A stretch of DNA of 64,000 bases from T3Sed10-241 sp036796255 (GTDB lineage: Bacteria > Bacteroidota > Bacteroidia > Flavobacteriales_D > Cryomorphaceae): the NCBI GenBank assembly GCA_036796255.1, contig DAIRDH010000001.1:62001-126000 (forward strand), in the 5' to 3' direction. Position 1 is the first letter of the stretch, and each line of letters starts with the position of its first letter. The notes under the pieces were generated by a model. That model did no database searches. It was not told the DNA's origin and saw nothing but the letters and a program-made list of their open reading frames with translations. Shown here piece after piece: positions 1-9,164 of the stretch. A program made the translations under genes and the position numbers.

Positions 1-1665
1 CAACTGGTTCAAAATTACTTCTCTTTTCTGCAGCAACAATATCCTGTATTTTATGAAAATCAGGTGACCCGTATCGTGAATGACCGCCTCTACGAGAAAT
101 ATAACAACATGGTAAAGAAAGGTATTGCAGTCAATACCATCGATGCCAAAAATGAATATTACAAGCAAGAGCAAAAAGTAAGATTCAATTTCGTGTACCG
201 CGATTTTACATCTATGGCTGATACCTTAATAGAGGTAAGCGAAAGCGATCTAAAGGCATACTATAACAAGAACAAGAATGACGAGCGTTTCAAGCGTGAA
301 GCATCCGTAGATGTGAAGTACATCGTTTTTGACGTGCAGCCCACAGAAGATGACGAAGCTGAAATTCTCGAAGACCTCACTTCACTTGTGGAGGAGTTCA
401 AGTCGGCCCGAAATGATTCAATTTTCGCACTAAAGTATGGCGATAGCCGCTCTGGAAGTGCTTTAAGACTGCAAACCCAGGATGATGATTCCCTGCAGTC
501 TTTTGCCGAAACTGCGCAGATAGGTGATGTTGTGGGTCCATTTAAAAGGAATGGCCGCTACGTAATTGCCAAAGTTGTGAGTGAAGGTGATGAGGAGCAA
601 GCAACTGCCCGCCACATCCTGTTGAGCAACCAATCAGGTGATGATATGGAGACTTTGCGCAGCCGCGCTGACAGTATCAAGAAGGTGATTGCCAGTAAAA
701 ACAACTTTGAGGAAATGGTCAATCAGTTCAGCGACGATCCAGGCTCAAAAGCTACAGGTGGTGTATACGAGAATTTTAACCGCGAAACTATGGTGGCACC
801 ATTTACTGAAGCTGCCTTTGACCGTCCGATTGGTTCAATGAATGTGGTTGACACTGACTATGGCGTGCATATTGTTGAGCCCATATCGCGCTCTAAGGTT
901 CGTGTGGTAGACGTAATTGAAGTAGATGCGCGTATCCGACCTTCCAACCGCACCTTCAATGAAATTTATGATGAGGCCAATGAGTTTTCACTAAGCGCTT
1001 CTGATATAGGAGGTATGGAGAAGCTCGCCGCTGAGAGGGGGTTTGAAGTAAAGGAGTCAAATGATATCAAGCCACAAGCCACCAGCATCCCTGGCGTTGC
1101 GCGTTCGGTCGATGCAGTTCGCTGGGCACACAATACGCAAAAGACCAAGAAAGGGCAGGTAAGTGAGCCATTTGAATTCGACCAGAAAATTGTTGTAGTA
1201 GGTTTGGTAAACCGCCGCGACGAGGGTGTTGCAAGCTACGAAAATGTGAAGGAAGAAATCAAGCCTGAATTGATTAAGGAAAGAAAAGTAGCCCTGTTTA
1301 GTAAAGAAATGGAAGGCAAATCAATTGGTGACTTGACCAGTGAGTTTAACCTCACCTCGCGCCTTGCGGCAAATGTGTCAGAAAGCCGACCTACCCTTCC
1401 TGGAAGCGGTGCTGAGCCATATGTGGTGGGCTACGCGCTTACACTGGCTGAAGGTGCAGTGAGTCCACCTATCCAAGGAAACAAAGGTGTTTATGTAATT
1501 GAGGTTTTATCTAAAACTGCCGTAGAGCCTAGAACTGACTACATGGCTTACAAGGATGAGTTAGAGGAAACCAGAAAGAGCCAACTTTCAAGTTACAACA
1601 CAGGAGTATACAAAGCACTCAAAGAAGTGGCCAATGTACGTGATGAGCGCTCTAAGCTCTACTAG
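1..1665 (+). CDS. PpiD/SurA-like periplasmic peptidyl-prolyl isomerase, 5' end missing
   Basis: The reading frame is open from base 1, so this is the C-terminal 554 residues of a larger protein. The N-terminal anchor lies upstream of the window, and the GTG at 64 is internal rather than a start. A parvulin (PPIC-type) rotamase domain is clear in the middle: it opens with TARHILLSN and continues through FSDDPGSKATGG and YGVHIVEP. Helical SurA_N-like chaperone segments flank it, and a second, degenerate parvulin-like repeat may lie near the C-terminus (YVVGYALTLAEGAVSPPIQG). Such proteins are membrane-anchored folding helpers for exported and outer-membrane proteins. It is convergent with rodA and followed by a strong terminator. 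The family is sure; the exact PpiD or SurA label is inferred. Confidence 0.85.
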   Translation, partial: QLVQNYFSFLQQQYPVFYENQVTRIVNDRLYEKYNNMVKKGIAVNTIDAKNEYYKQEQKVRFNFVYRDFTSMADTLIEVSESDLKAYYNKNKNDERFKREASVDVKYIVFDVQPTEDDEAEILEDLTSLVEEFKSARNDSIFALKYGDSRSGSALRLQTQDDDSLQSFAETAQIGDVVGPFKRNGRYVIAKVVSEGDEEQATARHILLSNQSGDDMETLRSRADSIKKVIASKNNFEEMVNQFSDDPGSKATGGVYENFNRETMVAPFTEAAFDRPIGSMNVVDTDYGVHIVEPISRSKVRVVDVIEVDARIRPSNRTFNEIYDEANEFSLSASDIGGMEKLAAERGFEVKESNDIKPQATSIPGVARSVDAVRWAHNTQKTKKGQVSEPFEFDQKIVVVGLVNRRDEGVASYENVKEEIKPELIKERKVALFSKEMEGKSIGDLTSEFNLTSRLAANVSESRPTLPGSGAEPYVVGYALTLAEGAVSPPIQGNKGVYVIEVLSKTAVEPRTDYMAYKDELEETRKSQLSSYNTGVYKALKEVANVRDERSKLY

Positions 1666-1687
1666 AAAGCCATGTTAAAATAACTTC

Positions 1688-1721
1688 AAAACGACCTCTG
1701 CAAGGATGGTCGTTTTTTTTT
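1688..1721 (+). terminator. Rho-independent terminator of the isomerase gene
   Basis: A perfect 9-bp stem, AAAACGACC with GGTCGTTTT, encloses an 11-base loop and runs directly into a T tract, 22 bases after the stop codon of the PpiD-like gene. It lies between two convergent genes. Confidence 0.85.
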
Positions 1722-1796
1722 GCCCTGTGGTCACCGTTCATTGTCGATTATGGCATGCCCCAATATGTAACTTGACTTAAGACGATTGGATATAGC

Positions 1797-1854
1797 GCCG
1801 CGCTTTCCTGCCAATGAGGTGTCAAATAAGACCATGTTTCGACTTAAGCGCGGC
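1797..1854. repeat. Inverted repeat in the intergenic region after rodA
   Basis: GCCGCGCTT at 1797-1805 and AAGCGCGGC at 1846-1854 are perfect inverted copies 40 bases apart, between two convergent genes and 28 bases past the rodA stop. GACTTAAG also occurs twice close by (1774-1781 and 1841-1848). It may form a transcript-end structure for rodA. No T tract follows it on the minus strand, so I do not call it a terminator. Confidence 0.4.
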
Positions 1855-1881
1855 CTCTCTTAGATTGCAAAGCGAAGACCT

Positions 1882-3207
1882 TTATCTCAATACTACCAAG
1901 CGTTCGGTATCGAGTTTAAGCATGATAAAAAGCAGCAGTGTGAAGCCCCAGAGCGACGACCCGCCATAGCTAAAGAAGGGGAGGGGTATGCCGATAACCG
2001 GTGCCAGGCCAATGGCCATACCAATATTTATGAGAAGGTGCATGAAAAATATGCAGGCCACGGCATAACCGTATATTCTGCTGAACTTCGAGCGCTGCCT
2101 TTCGGCAATAAAAACAAGCCTCAGCATCAGTGTCAGGAACAAGCTAATAATGACCAAGCTGCCAATAAAGCCCCATTCTTCACCTATGGTGCAGAAAATG
2201 AAGTCAGTACTCTGCATGGGTACGTACTTGAATTTGGTGAGTGTGCCATCCAGGTATCCCTTTCCGGAAAAGCCTCCGGAGCCTATGGCTGTTTGAGACT
2301 GCTTCACATTGTATCCTGCCCCAAGGGGATCCTCCTCAAGCCCAAGCAGTATATTGATTCTAATCTTCTGGTGTGGCTCGAGAACTTTTTCAAATATTTG
2401 GTCGAGGGTTGCAATAAACAGAAGGCTACCAGCCACAGTTCCTATAAGAAGCAAATAATTGCGCTTTCTGAAGCGTGGCAACACAAACTTGTTGATGGCA
2501 AGGAAAAGCAGTGCGCCTATCACTACGATCACCAACATCAACATATAATGGCCCTGAACACTAACGTCAATGAATGGAAAGCTCGCCTCGGTCGACTTGA
2601 GTACAAGTGAAAGTACTGACAGAATTGCTGCGAGCAGGCCAAGCAGCAAAATGTTTCCTGAGAGGCCCTCGCGGTATAATACAAGGATGAACGCGGCAAA
2701 GACCAAAACAGTGCCCGTGTCAGGTTGCAACATAATGAGCAATGCGGGAAATGCTATAATCGCCGTAGAGACCACTTTACTGCGTATGGTGGCTATCTGC
2801 CCATCGCTGCTGCTCAGATAATATGCCAGCATAAGACTTATCCCAACTTTTGAAAATTCACTGGGTTGAATACCAAAACTCCCGAAACCAAACCATGCTT
2901 TTGCCCCGTTTACCTCTTTTCCAAAAATGAGGACCAGTACGAGCAGCAAACAAGTAAACCCGAAAAAAAACGGCGAAATACGGCGCAAAAAGTCCCCATC
3001 CAATAGCAATAGGACAAATGCGATAATACAAGCCGTAATGATCCAGATGAGCTGCTTTCCGTACTCTTGACTGTTGTCAAATATGGAAGGATGATCGAGG
3101 TTGTAACTGGCAGAGTAGATGTTGAACCAACCCATAAATATCAGTACCAGGTATATAATCACCAAAAACCAATCGAGGTCCTTAAACATGTTTTTGCCTT
3201 GCCTCAT
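1882..3207 (-). CDS. rodA: Rod-shape peptidoglycan polymerase RodA (SEDS family)
   Basis: SEDS-family glycosyltransferase that polymerises lipid II during side-wall elongation together with PBP2. The 441-residue product is almost entirely hydrophobic, with about ten membrane segments. The family signatures include NGAKAWFGFGSFGIQPSEF near residue 100, GYNVKQSQTAIGSGGFSGKG, FCTIGEEWGFIG, and the C-terminal GIPLPFFSYGGSS. Its ATG overlaps the mrdA stop codon as ATGA, so the two are translationally coupled. A second ATG six codons in (MFKDLDWF) is an equally plausible start. It is the last gene of the operon purH-mreB-mreC-mreD-mrdA-rodA. Confidence 0.95.
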   Translation of the reverse strand: MRQGKNMFKDLDWFLVIIYLVLIFMGWFNIYSASYNLDHPSIFDNSQEYGKQLIWIITACIIAFVLLLLDGDFLRRISPFFFGFTCLLLVLVLIFGKEVNGAKAWFGFGSFGIQPSEFSKVGISLMLAYYLSSSDGQIATIRSKVVSTAIIAFPALLIMLQPDTGTVLVFAAFILVLYREGLSGNILLLGLLAAILSVLSLVLKSTEASFPFIDVSVQGHYMLMLVIVVIGALLFLAINKFVLPRFRKRNYLLLIGTVAGSLLFIATLDQIFEKVLEPHQKIRINILLGLEEDPLGAGYNVKQSQTAIGSGGFSGKGYLDGTLTKFKYVPMQSTDFIFCTIGEEWGFIGSLVIISLFLTLMLRLVFIAERQRSKFSRIYGYAVACIFFMHLLINIGMAIGLAPVIGIPLPFFSYGGSSLWGFTLLLFIMLKLDTERLVVLR

Positions 3208-5006
3208 AACAATTTTGCATTAAACATGCGCTCTTCGATTTGCGGACGCGTAATCTCGCCAGTCAGGTATTTTTCTATAATCAGACTCGAAATCGGGGCT
3301 GCCCAAGTAGATCCAAAGCCCACATTTTCAACATATACTGCTATTGCAATTCGCGGATTGTCTTTTGGGGCAAATGCGATGAATATAGAATGGTCTTTTC
3401 CATGTGGGTTTTCAGCAGTTCCTGTTTTTCCACAAATTTCTATTTCAGGGCTGAATCGAACGCCCCGTCCGGTTCCTGATTCTACAACGCGAAACATTCC
3501 GTCCACCACTTTTTCGAAATGAACCGCATCGATTCCTGTGTAGTGTTTCTGGGTGTAGGTGGAATCACTGATCGGCTCACCTTCAATCTCCTTGATGTAA
3601 TGCGGTGTATAAAACCACCCCCTGTTCGCGATAATTGCGGAGAAGTTTGCCATTTGAATCGGCGTTACTCCAAGCTCTCCTTGTCCGATGGCAAGAGAAA
3701 TGATGGTATGGCCATTCCAGCGGCCTCGCCCGTAGTATCTGTCGTAATATGTAGACTCCGGCACAAATCCGCTCACTTCACTTGTGAGGTCTACCATCAG
3801 GCGTTTGCCCATGCCAAAAGCAACTATATACTCCCTCCACTTATTATAGCCCTCTTCAGTGCTGGGATATTTGTCGAGAATGCGCTTGAACACATTGCAG
3901 TAGTATGCGTTGCAACTTGTTTGTATCGAGTAGCCCAAGTCAACAGGTGAGGCATGTGGATGGCATCTTGGCCTTACCTTGCCACCAAAATAATAACCAC
4001 CTCTGCACGAAAACTGGCTGTGCTCGTCAATTACACCTTCTTGCAGTCCAATAAGCCCTTGAATCAATTTAAAGGTAGACCCTGGAGGGTAGCGGGCCAT
4101 GATCGCCCGGTTAAAAAGCGGCTTTAAGGTGTCTGCATTAAGCGCTTGATAGTTTTTACCCCTCACGCGTCCCACCAGCAGGTTGGGGTCATAACCGGGA
4201 TTGGTCACCATGCAAAGGATCTCACCAGTCGAGGGTTCGATGGCCACAATACTGCCCCGCTTGTTGGCCATGAGTTTTTCGCCATATACTTGCAAATCAA
4301 GGTCTATGCTGCTGGTGAGGTTCTTGCCAGCCTGGGCTATGGTATCATAACGCCCTGATGCAAATGCACCTTTTTCATTGTTGTGCACATCAACCAGCAC
4401 ATAGCGCTTTCCACGCTGTCCGCGAAGTGGCTTTTCGTAAATACTTTCCACCCCGCTGGCACCGATGTAGTCACCGCGCTTGTAGTATGCATTGGCCTCA
4501 ATGATGGTTGGGGTTACCTCGCTCACGTAGCCAAGGCTGTGCGCTGCAACCGATTTGGGATAATATCTGAGTGTGCGTGGCTGACCATAAAAACCTTTGA
4601 ATCGGTGCAGGTTTTCAGCAATTTTGGTGTAACCAGATGCGGGAATTTGCTTTTCGAAAATAGAGGGTTTGTAGCGGCTGTAAGTGCGGGCTGCATTCAG
4701 TTTTTGCCTGAACTCTTCAAGGCTGATTCCGAGTAAACTGCAAAACGCCAAGGTGTCCATTTCCTGAACATCACGCGGTATTACCATCAAGTCGTAAATT
4801 GCGGTATTGGCAACCACAATCTGACCTTTGCGGTCAAGTATGAGCCCGCGTGAAGGATATTCCGTGATTACCCTTTCAGAAGCGTTGGCAGCGTATATTT
4901 TCCATTGGTCATCAACCACCTGTATGTAGAACAAGCGTAAAAGAAAGATTACACCAACTGTTGCGAAGATGATGATGATTGTAAATTTACGGTCACTTAA
5001 ATTCAT
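3204..5006 (-). CDS. mrdA: Penicillin-binding protein 2 (peptidoglycan transpeptidase)
   Basis: Class B PBP of the elongasome, which cross-links peptidoglycan made by RodA. It has 600 residues from the ATG at 5006, which overlaps the mreD stop by 4 bases. A longer open frame to 5192 lies inside mreD and is rejected. There is one N-terminal membrane segment (about residues 8-30) and a PBP dimerisation region that starts near YPSRGLILDRKG. The transpeptidase domain has the catalytic SxxK at Ser310-Lys313 (GSTFK), SxN at 364-366 (SCN) and KTG at 527-529. All active-site motifs are intact, so it should bind beta-lactams. It sits between mreD and rodA, as is usual in Bacteroidota. Confidence 0.96.
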   Translation of the reverse strand: MNLSDRKFTIIIIFATVGVIFLLRLFYIQVVDDQWKIYAANASERVITEYPSRGLILDRKGQIVVANTAIYDLMVIPRDVQEMDTLAFCSLLGISLEEFRQKLNAARTYSRYKPSIFEKQIPASGYTKIAENLHRFKGFYGQPRTLRYYPKSVAAHSLGYVSEVTPTIIEANAYYKRGDYIGASGVESIYEKPLRGQRGKRYVLVDVHNNEKGAFASGRYDTIAQAGKNLTSSIDLDLQVYGEKLMANKRGSIVAIEPSTGEILCMVTNPGYDPNLLVGRVRGKNYQALNADTLKPLFNRAIMARYPPGSTFKLIQGLIGLQEGVIDEHSQFSCRGGYYFGGKVRPRCHPHASPVDLGYSIQTSCNAYYCNVFKRILDKYPSTEEGYNKWREYIVAFGMGKRLMVDLTSEVSGFVPESTYYDRYYGRGRWNGHTIISLAIGQGELGVTPIQMANFSAIIANRGWFYTPHYIKEIEGEPISDSTYTQKHYTGIDAVHFEKVVDGMFRVVESGTGRGVRFSPEIEICGKTGTAENPHGKDHSIFIAFAPKDNPRIAIAVYVENVGFGSTWAAPISSLIIEKYLTGEITRPQIEERMFNAKLL

Positions 5007-5530
5007 ATCCGGCTGGCCCCCCTTGCGGGAAATGTAAGGTATTGACTCAAAATCACCAATACGAACGTGAAAGCACTGCTCAGAATTGCCCTCAGGAAGG
5101 TATTGCCAAAACTGGTAAACGAATATACTTCCAAAAAGAGCAGCCAGATGTGATGAATCAGAATGAGGACAATGGCATATTTCATAAACCACACCAGGCC
5201 CATGTCGCCAATTGTAGGCTTCACATTAAATTCGTAGCCATCACGCGGCGCGATCGCTTTCAGCAATAAAGGTCTGACATATGCCAGCAGTGCGCACGCC
5301 GAAGCGTGAATGCCGATGGTGTTGGTAAACATGTCAATGCTCAATCCGCACGCCAAACCAATAATAAGCTCAGCCCATCGCGGAGTCTCTAAGGGAAGCA
5401 TAAGCAGAAAAAGCACATAGAGGTAGGGTATAGCCATGCCCTGCAACAAGCTGACATCGTTCAAAATCAATCCTTGTAGAAGAACCAAAAGCACATACCT
5501 GCCGATATTTCGAAGAATTTCACTTGTCAT
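5003..5530 (-). CDS. mreD: Rod-shape-determining membrane protein MreD
   Basis: Small integral membrane protein of 175 residues with about five hydrophobic helices (for example LLVLLQGLILNDV, YLYVLFLLMLPL and LIIGLACGLSIDMFTNTIGI). The family is weakly conserved in sequence, and the call rests on the hydrophobicity pattern, the length, the DMF..TIG..A motif typical of MreD, and above all its place between mreC and mrdA. It overlaps mreC by 11 bases and mrdA by 4 bases, so the genes are translated as a coupled set. It links the MreB cytoskeleton to the wall synthesis enzymes. Confidence 0.88.
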   Translation of the reverse strand: MTSEILRNIGRYVLLVLLQGLILNDVSLLQGMAIPYLYVLFLLMLPLETPRWAELIIGLACGLSIDMFTNTIGIHASACALLAYVRPLLLKAIAPRDGYEFNVKPTIGDMGLVWFMKYAIVLILIHHIWLLFLEVYSFTSFGNTFLRAILSSAFTFVLVILSQYLTFPARGASRI

Positions 5531-6356
5531 TTTCGGTGGTTTTTTCTTCCAATGCTTGTTGCTCTTCCCGCAGCAGATTTTCTACTACATAGGCATAGCG
5601 CAGGCTTCCAAAATCGTTGAACAATTCAATCTTAATCTGATGGAAATTACTTCCGGCGCGTTGTTCCACTTCGCTCACCGCACCTACAGGAATGCCGGCA
5701 GGATATATGCCCGATGCGCCTCTTGTTACGATGGTATCGCCTATTTGCACATCGACATGACCTGGCACATCATTGAGCATAGCAAAGCGGTGATCGCGGC
5801 CATCCCATCGAAGCAGGCCAAAGTTGCCGGTTCGCTCGAGCTCAGCGCTTGCTGTGAAGCTGAGGTTGATAATTGGGATGACGGTGCTAAAATGGTCTGA
5901 AACATCCTTTACCACACCTACCAAGCCCTGTGGATTAATTACCGCCATTTCGGGAATAAGGCCATCTTTGCGGCCCTTGTCGATGGTGAGGTAGTTGAGC
6001 TGCTTGTTGATAGAGCTGTTGATAATGCGCGCTGATTTAAACCGGTACTTTCTTTCCCTCAGCGTGTCATTGATCATTACAAAATGCTCATTAACTGGAA
6101 TGAAGCTACTGTTCAGGCGATTTTGCAGCGCTTCATTTTCTGCCGAAAGCTCGTCGTTTACACTTTGAAGCTCGATGTACTGTGCGAGCGAATTTTTCCA
6201 TGTAAGCAATGATCCTACTGCCTTATTGGATGAATTCGCAAAGCTGGCCTGGTGAAAGGAATTGTTGCGGACAATGAACCAAAAACAAAGCACTTGAATG
6301 CCGATGAAGAGAATGAAAATGTGGTATTTAACCAAAAACTGGATGAAATTCCGCAT
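5520..6356 (-). CDS. mreC: Rod-shape-determining protein MreC
   Basis: Bitopic protein of 278 residues. An N-terminal membrane helix (about residues 8-28) is followed by a coiled coil (around residues 55-85, with VNDELSAENEALQNRL) and then the two beta domains of MreC. The latter include NYLTIDKGRKDGLIPEMAV, GLVGVVKDV and the GDTIVTRGASGIYPAGIPVG motif, which is highly typical of the family. It scaffolds PBP2 and RodA on the periplasmic side and connects to MreB through MreD. It lies 22 bases downstream of mreB and overlaps mreD by 11 bases. Confidence 0.94.
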   Translation of the reverse strand: MRNFIQFLVKYHIFILFIGIQVLCFWFIVRNNSFHQASFANSSNKAVGSLLTWKNSLAQYIELQSVNDELSAENEALQNRLNSSFIPVNEHFVMINDTLRERKYRFKSARIINSSINKQLNYLTIDKGRKDGLIPEMAVINPQGLVGVVKDVSDHFSTVIPIINLSFTASAELERTGNFGLLRWDGRDHRFAMLNDVPGHVDVQIGDTIVTRGASGIYPAGIPVGAVSEVEQRAGSNFHQIKIELFNDFGSLRYAYVVENLLREEQQALEEKTTENDK

Positions 6357-6378
6357 CGGATTTTAGGACTTTTGCTTT

Positions 6379-7404
6379 CTAATCGCGCATAAGGAATTGA
6401 TATCTTCCAATATTTTTCAGGGCTATACCGGTGCCACGGGCCACCGCTCGGAGAGGATCTTCAGCAATGTGCACCGGCAACTTGGTTTTCATTGAGATGC
6501 GCTTGTCCAAGCCTCGAAGCATGGAGCCTCCGCCGGCCAGGTAGATACCTGTGCGGTAAATGTCGGCTGAAAGCTCTGGCGGCGTTTGCTCGAGCGCGCT
6601 CAATATCGCTTCTTCAATTTTCGATATCGATTTGTCAAGGGCGTGTGCAATTTCTGCTGAGGATACCAAAATTTCTTTTGGGATACCGGTCATCAAGTCG
6701 CGGCCCCTTACGGCAAAATCTGCAGGCGGATCATCAAGCTCAGGCAGTGCAGCACCAACTTCAATTTTGATTTGTTCAGCGGTACGCTCACCAATCAGGA
6801 TGTTGTGTTGCCTGCGCATGTACTCTTCAATGTCGCTTGTGAACTCATCACCTGCCACTCTGATATTTTTATCACATACGATGCCTCCGAGTGCAATCAC
6901 TGCAATTTCGCTGGTACCACCTCCAATGTCGATGATCATGTTGCCCATAGGCTCTTCGACATCAATGCCGATACCAATGGCTGCTGCCATCGGTTCATGA
7001 ATGAGGTATACATCTTTGGCTCCGGCGTGCTCAGCCGAGTCGCGTACGGCCCGTTTTTCGACTTCAGTAATCCCGGATGGGATGCAAATTACCATGCGAA
7101 GCGATGGCGTGAAAAAAGTGCGTCCCGGCTTAATCATTTTGATCATTCCGCGAATCATTGCCTCAGCAGCCTGAAAATCGGCGATTACACCGTCTTTTAG
7201 CGGCCTTATCGTCTTGATGTTCTCATGGGTTTTTCCATGCATCTGCTGGGCCATTCGGCCTATTGCAATGATCTTGTCAGTAGAGCGGTCTTTCGCTACG
7301 ATTGAGGGCTCATCGACCACTACCTTGTCATTGTAAATGATCAATGTATTGGCCGTGCCGAGGTCAATCGCTATTTCCTGTGTAAAGAAGTTAAACAAGC
7401 CCAT
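6379..7404 (-). CDS. mreB: Actin-like rod-shape cytoskeletal ATPase MreB
   Basis: Bacterial actin homologue of 341 residues, the normal MreB length. It begins with an amphipathic membrane-binding stretch (MGLFNFFTQE), followed by the phosphate-1 motif IDLGTANTLIY near residue 13. It also shows PSIVA, the phosphate-2 motif IDIGGGTSEIAVI, the adenosine motif YLAGGGSMLRGLD and ERTAEQIKIEVG. It filaments under the inner membrane and positions the elongation complex. It lies 26 bases after purH, within one leftward transcription unit with mreC, mreD, mrdA and rodA. The organism is therefore expected to be rod-shaped. Confidence 0.97.
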   Translation of the reverse strand: MGLFNFFTQEIAIDLGTANTLIIYNDKVVVDEPSIVAKDRSTDKIIAIGRMAQQMHGKTHENIKTIRPLKDGVIADFQAAEAMIRGMIKMIKPGRTFFTPSLRMVICIPSGITEVEKRAVRDSAEHAGAKDVYLIHEPMAAAIGIGIDVEEPMGNMIIDIGGGTSEIAVIALGGIVCDKNIRVAGDEFTSDIEEYMRRQHNILIGERTAEQIKIEVGAALPELDDPPADFAVRGRDLMTGIPKEILVSSAEIAHALDKSISKIEEAILSALEQTPPELSADIYRTGIYLAGGGSMLRGLDKRISMKTKLPVHIAEDPLRAVARGTGIALKNIGRYQFLMRD

Positions 7405-7430
7405 GGGGAGAGGAGGGTAGGTTTGTGATA

Positions 7431-8957
7431 TTAGTGCTTAAAGTGTCTTGTACCTGTAATTACCATGGCTACGCCATTTTCGTTACAGAAATCAATAGAA
7501 AGTTTATCTTTTATCGAACCGCCCGGTTGAATCACGGAGCGAATCCCCGCCTTAAAGGCAATTTCGACACAGTCAGGAAAGGGAAAAAATGCATCAGAGG
7601 CCATAACAGCCTCATGGAGGTCGAATTTGAAATGTCTTGCTTTATCAATTGCTTGATTGAGGGCATCTACACGTGAAGTTTGCCCGGTGCCACTCGCGAG
7701 CAACTGTTTATTTTTAGCGAGTACTATGGTATTTGACTTGGTATGCTTGGCTATTTTTGAGGCGAATAGCAAGTCGGAAATTTCAGATTCTCCTGGACGC
7801 TCATTGCTTACAAATTGTAAATCTTCCTGCTGATCCGTTTTGCGGTTGGCTTCTTGCCACAGGTAGCCGTTCAAAGCTGAGCGCACAGTGTTGAGGGGCA
7901 TTTCCACTGGATTCTGTTTCAAAAGAATCCTGTTTTTCTTGCCTTGCAGTATTTCCAGCGCCTTTTCGGCAAAAGCCGGCGCAATCACAACTTCGCAAAA
8001 AAGATCGTTGATTGCCGTGGCCGTTTTTTCATCTATTGCAGTATTGGCAATAAGCACACCGCCAAAGGCCGACACCGGGTCGCCGGCGAGGGCGGCATCG
8101 TAAGCTTCGCTGAGTGTGTTGCGTGTTGCAATGCCGCAAGCATTGTTGTGCTTTAGTATGGCAAAAGTAGGTGGGTCATTTCTGAATTCCTCCATCAGTT
8201 GCACTGCGGCATCCACGTCAAGCAGGTTGTTGTAAGAGAGCTCTTTGCCATGAAGCTTTTCGAAAAGTGCATCCATGTCACCATAGAATCGACCCGCCTG
8301 GTGAGGGTTTTCGCCGTAGCGCAAAGCTTGCGCTTTCTGCACACTCAGCTTGAGTGCAGGCGTATCTTCCAAGCCACTGCTGAAGTAATTGTAAATGGCG
8401 GCATCATAATGTGAGCTCACTTCAAAAGCACGCGCAGCCAGTTGCTTGCGCTTTGTGAGATCTGTCTCTGCGTTCTTGTTTTTCAGAATATCCAGCAAAG
8501 CGGGATATTGCTTCATGGAAGGAATGATGACAACATCTTTGAAATTTTTGGCAGCAGCCCTGATAAGTGAAATACCTCCAATGTCAATCTTTTCAATAAT
8601 GTCGGCCTCATTTGCTCCCGAAGCCAGGGTATCTTCAAAAGGATAGAGGTCGACCACCACCAAATCAATGCTGGGAATCTCGTACGTTTCGAGCTCGGCC
8701 ACGTCCGAATCTACGGCCCGACGATTCAGTATCCCTCCAAATACTTTGGGGTGCAGGGTTTTAACGCGGCCACCAAGTATGCTTGGATAGTCGGTGAGCG
8801 ATTCCACAGGCACTACAGGAATGCCCATATTTTTGATAAAGGCTTCAGTGCCTCCGGTAGAATATATCGTGATATGCTGGGCGTGCAATTCTTCAATAAT
8901 GGGGCCCAGATTTTCTTTGCTGAAAACCGATACCAATGCCGATTTGATACGTGTCAA
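7431..8957 (-). CDS. purH: Bifunctional AICAR transformylase / IMP cyclohydrolase PurH
   Basis: Last two steps of de novo purine synthesis: formylation of AICAR with 10-formyl-THF, then cyclisation to IMP. It has 508 residues, as usual. The N-terminal MGS-like cyclohydrolase domain (about 1-140) contains TGGTEAFIKNMGIPVVPVE and GGRVKTLHPKVFGGIL. The transformylase domain follows, with RYGENPHQAGRFY, the catalytic Lys-His in LKHNNACGIA, DPVSAFGGVLIAN, and a C-terminal ASDAFFPFPDCVE. The start appears to be TTG: no upstream ATG is in frame, and the product then begins with TRIKSALVSVF, the family's usual first strand. It heads the operon with the mre genes. Confidence 0.96.
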   Translation of the reverse strand: MTRIKSALVSVFSKENLGPIIEELHAQHITIYSTGGTEAFIKNMGIPVVPVESLTDYPSILGGRVKTLHPKVFGGILNRRAVDSDVAELETYEIPSIDLVVVDLYPFEDTLASGANEADIIEKIDIGGISLIRAAAKNFKDVVIIPSMKQYPALLDILKNKNAETDLTKRKQLAARAFEVSSHYDAAIYNYFSSGLEDTPALKLSVQKAQALRYGENPHQAGRFYGDMDALFEKLHGKELSYNNLLDVDAAVQLMEEFRNDPPTFAILKHNNACGIATRNTLSEAYDAALAGDPVSAFGGVLIANTAIDEKTATAINDLFCEVVIAPAFAEKALEILQGKKNRILLKQNPVEMPLNTVRSALNGYLWQEANRKTDQQEDLQFVSNERPGESEISDLLFASKIAKHTKSNTIVLAKNKQLLASGTGQTSRVDALNQAIDKARHFKFDLHEAVMASDAFFPFPDCVEIAFKAGIRSVIQPGGSIKDKLSIDFCNENGVAMVITGTRHFKH

Positions 8958-9131
8958 TGGGGTGAGTTTAGTAAGGGTGTGTGAACGTACAATGTTAACA
9001 AGAATAATCGGCCAAAGCCTTTATTTTGTTGCCCTTTTCGACCCAATGTTGAAAAATAGAGGTGAGTGTTAATAAAGCTTGGATTTGAGATAAATTACAC
9101 AAGCGGTAATGGACTGAGCATGCTTAGCATG

Positions 9132-9139
9132 TACATTTG
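9132..9139 (+). promoter_or_regulatory. Candidate -7 box upstream of the ABC permease gene
   Basis: TACATTTG matches the Bacteroidota -7 consensus TAnnTTTG exactly and lies 25 bases before the TTG start chosen for the permease. No TTG is found at the expected -33 spacing, so this is a weak call. If real, it would exclude the upstream ATG codons at 9120 and 9129 as starts. Confidence 0.3.
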
Positions 9140-9164
9140 TTTGGCTGTAAGCAATGGCACTGGT

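Noticed and set aside
2038..2610. Open frame of 190 codons on the plus strand inside rodA
   Set aside because: Antisense to a strongly conserved membrane enzyme; composition is odd (Gln/His/Asn-rich) and no motif is seen.
5007..5192. N-terminal extension of PBP2 upstream of the ATG at 5006
   Set aside because: Lies wholly within mreD, lacks a signal-anchor and is out of character with the family; the ATG at 5006 gives a normal anchor.
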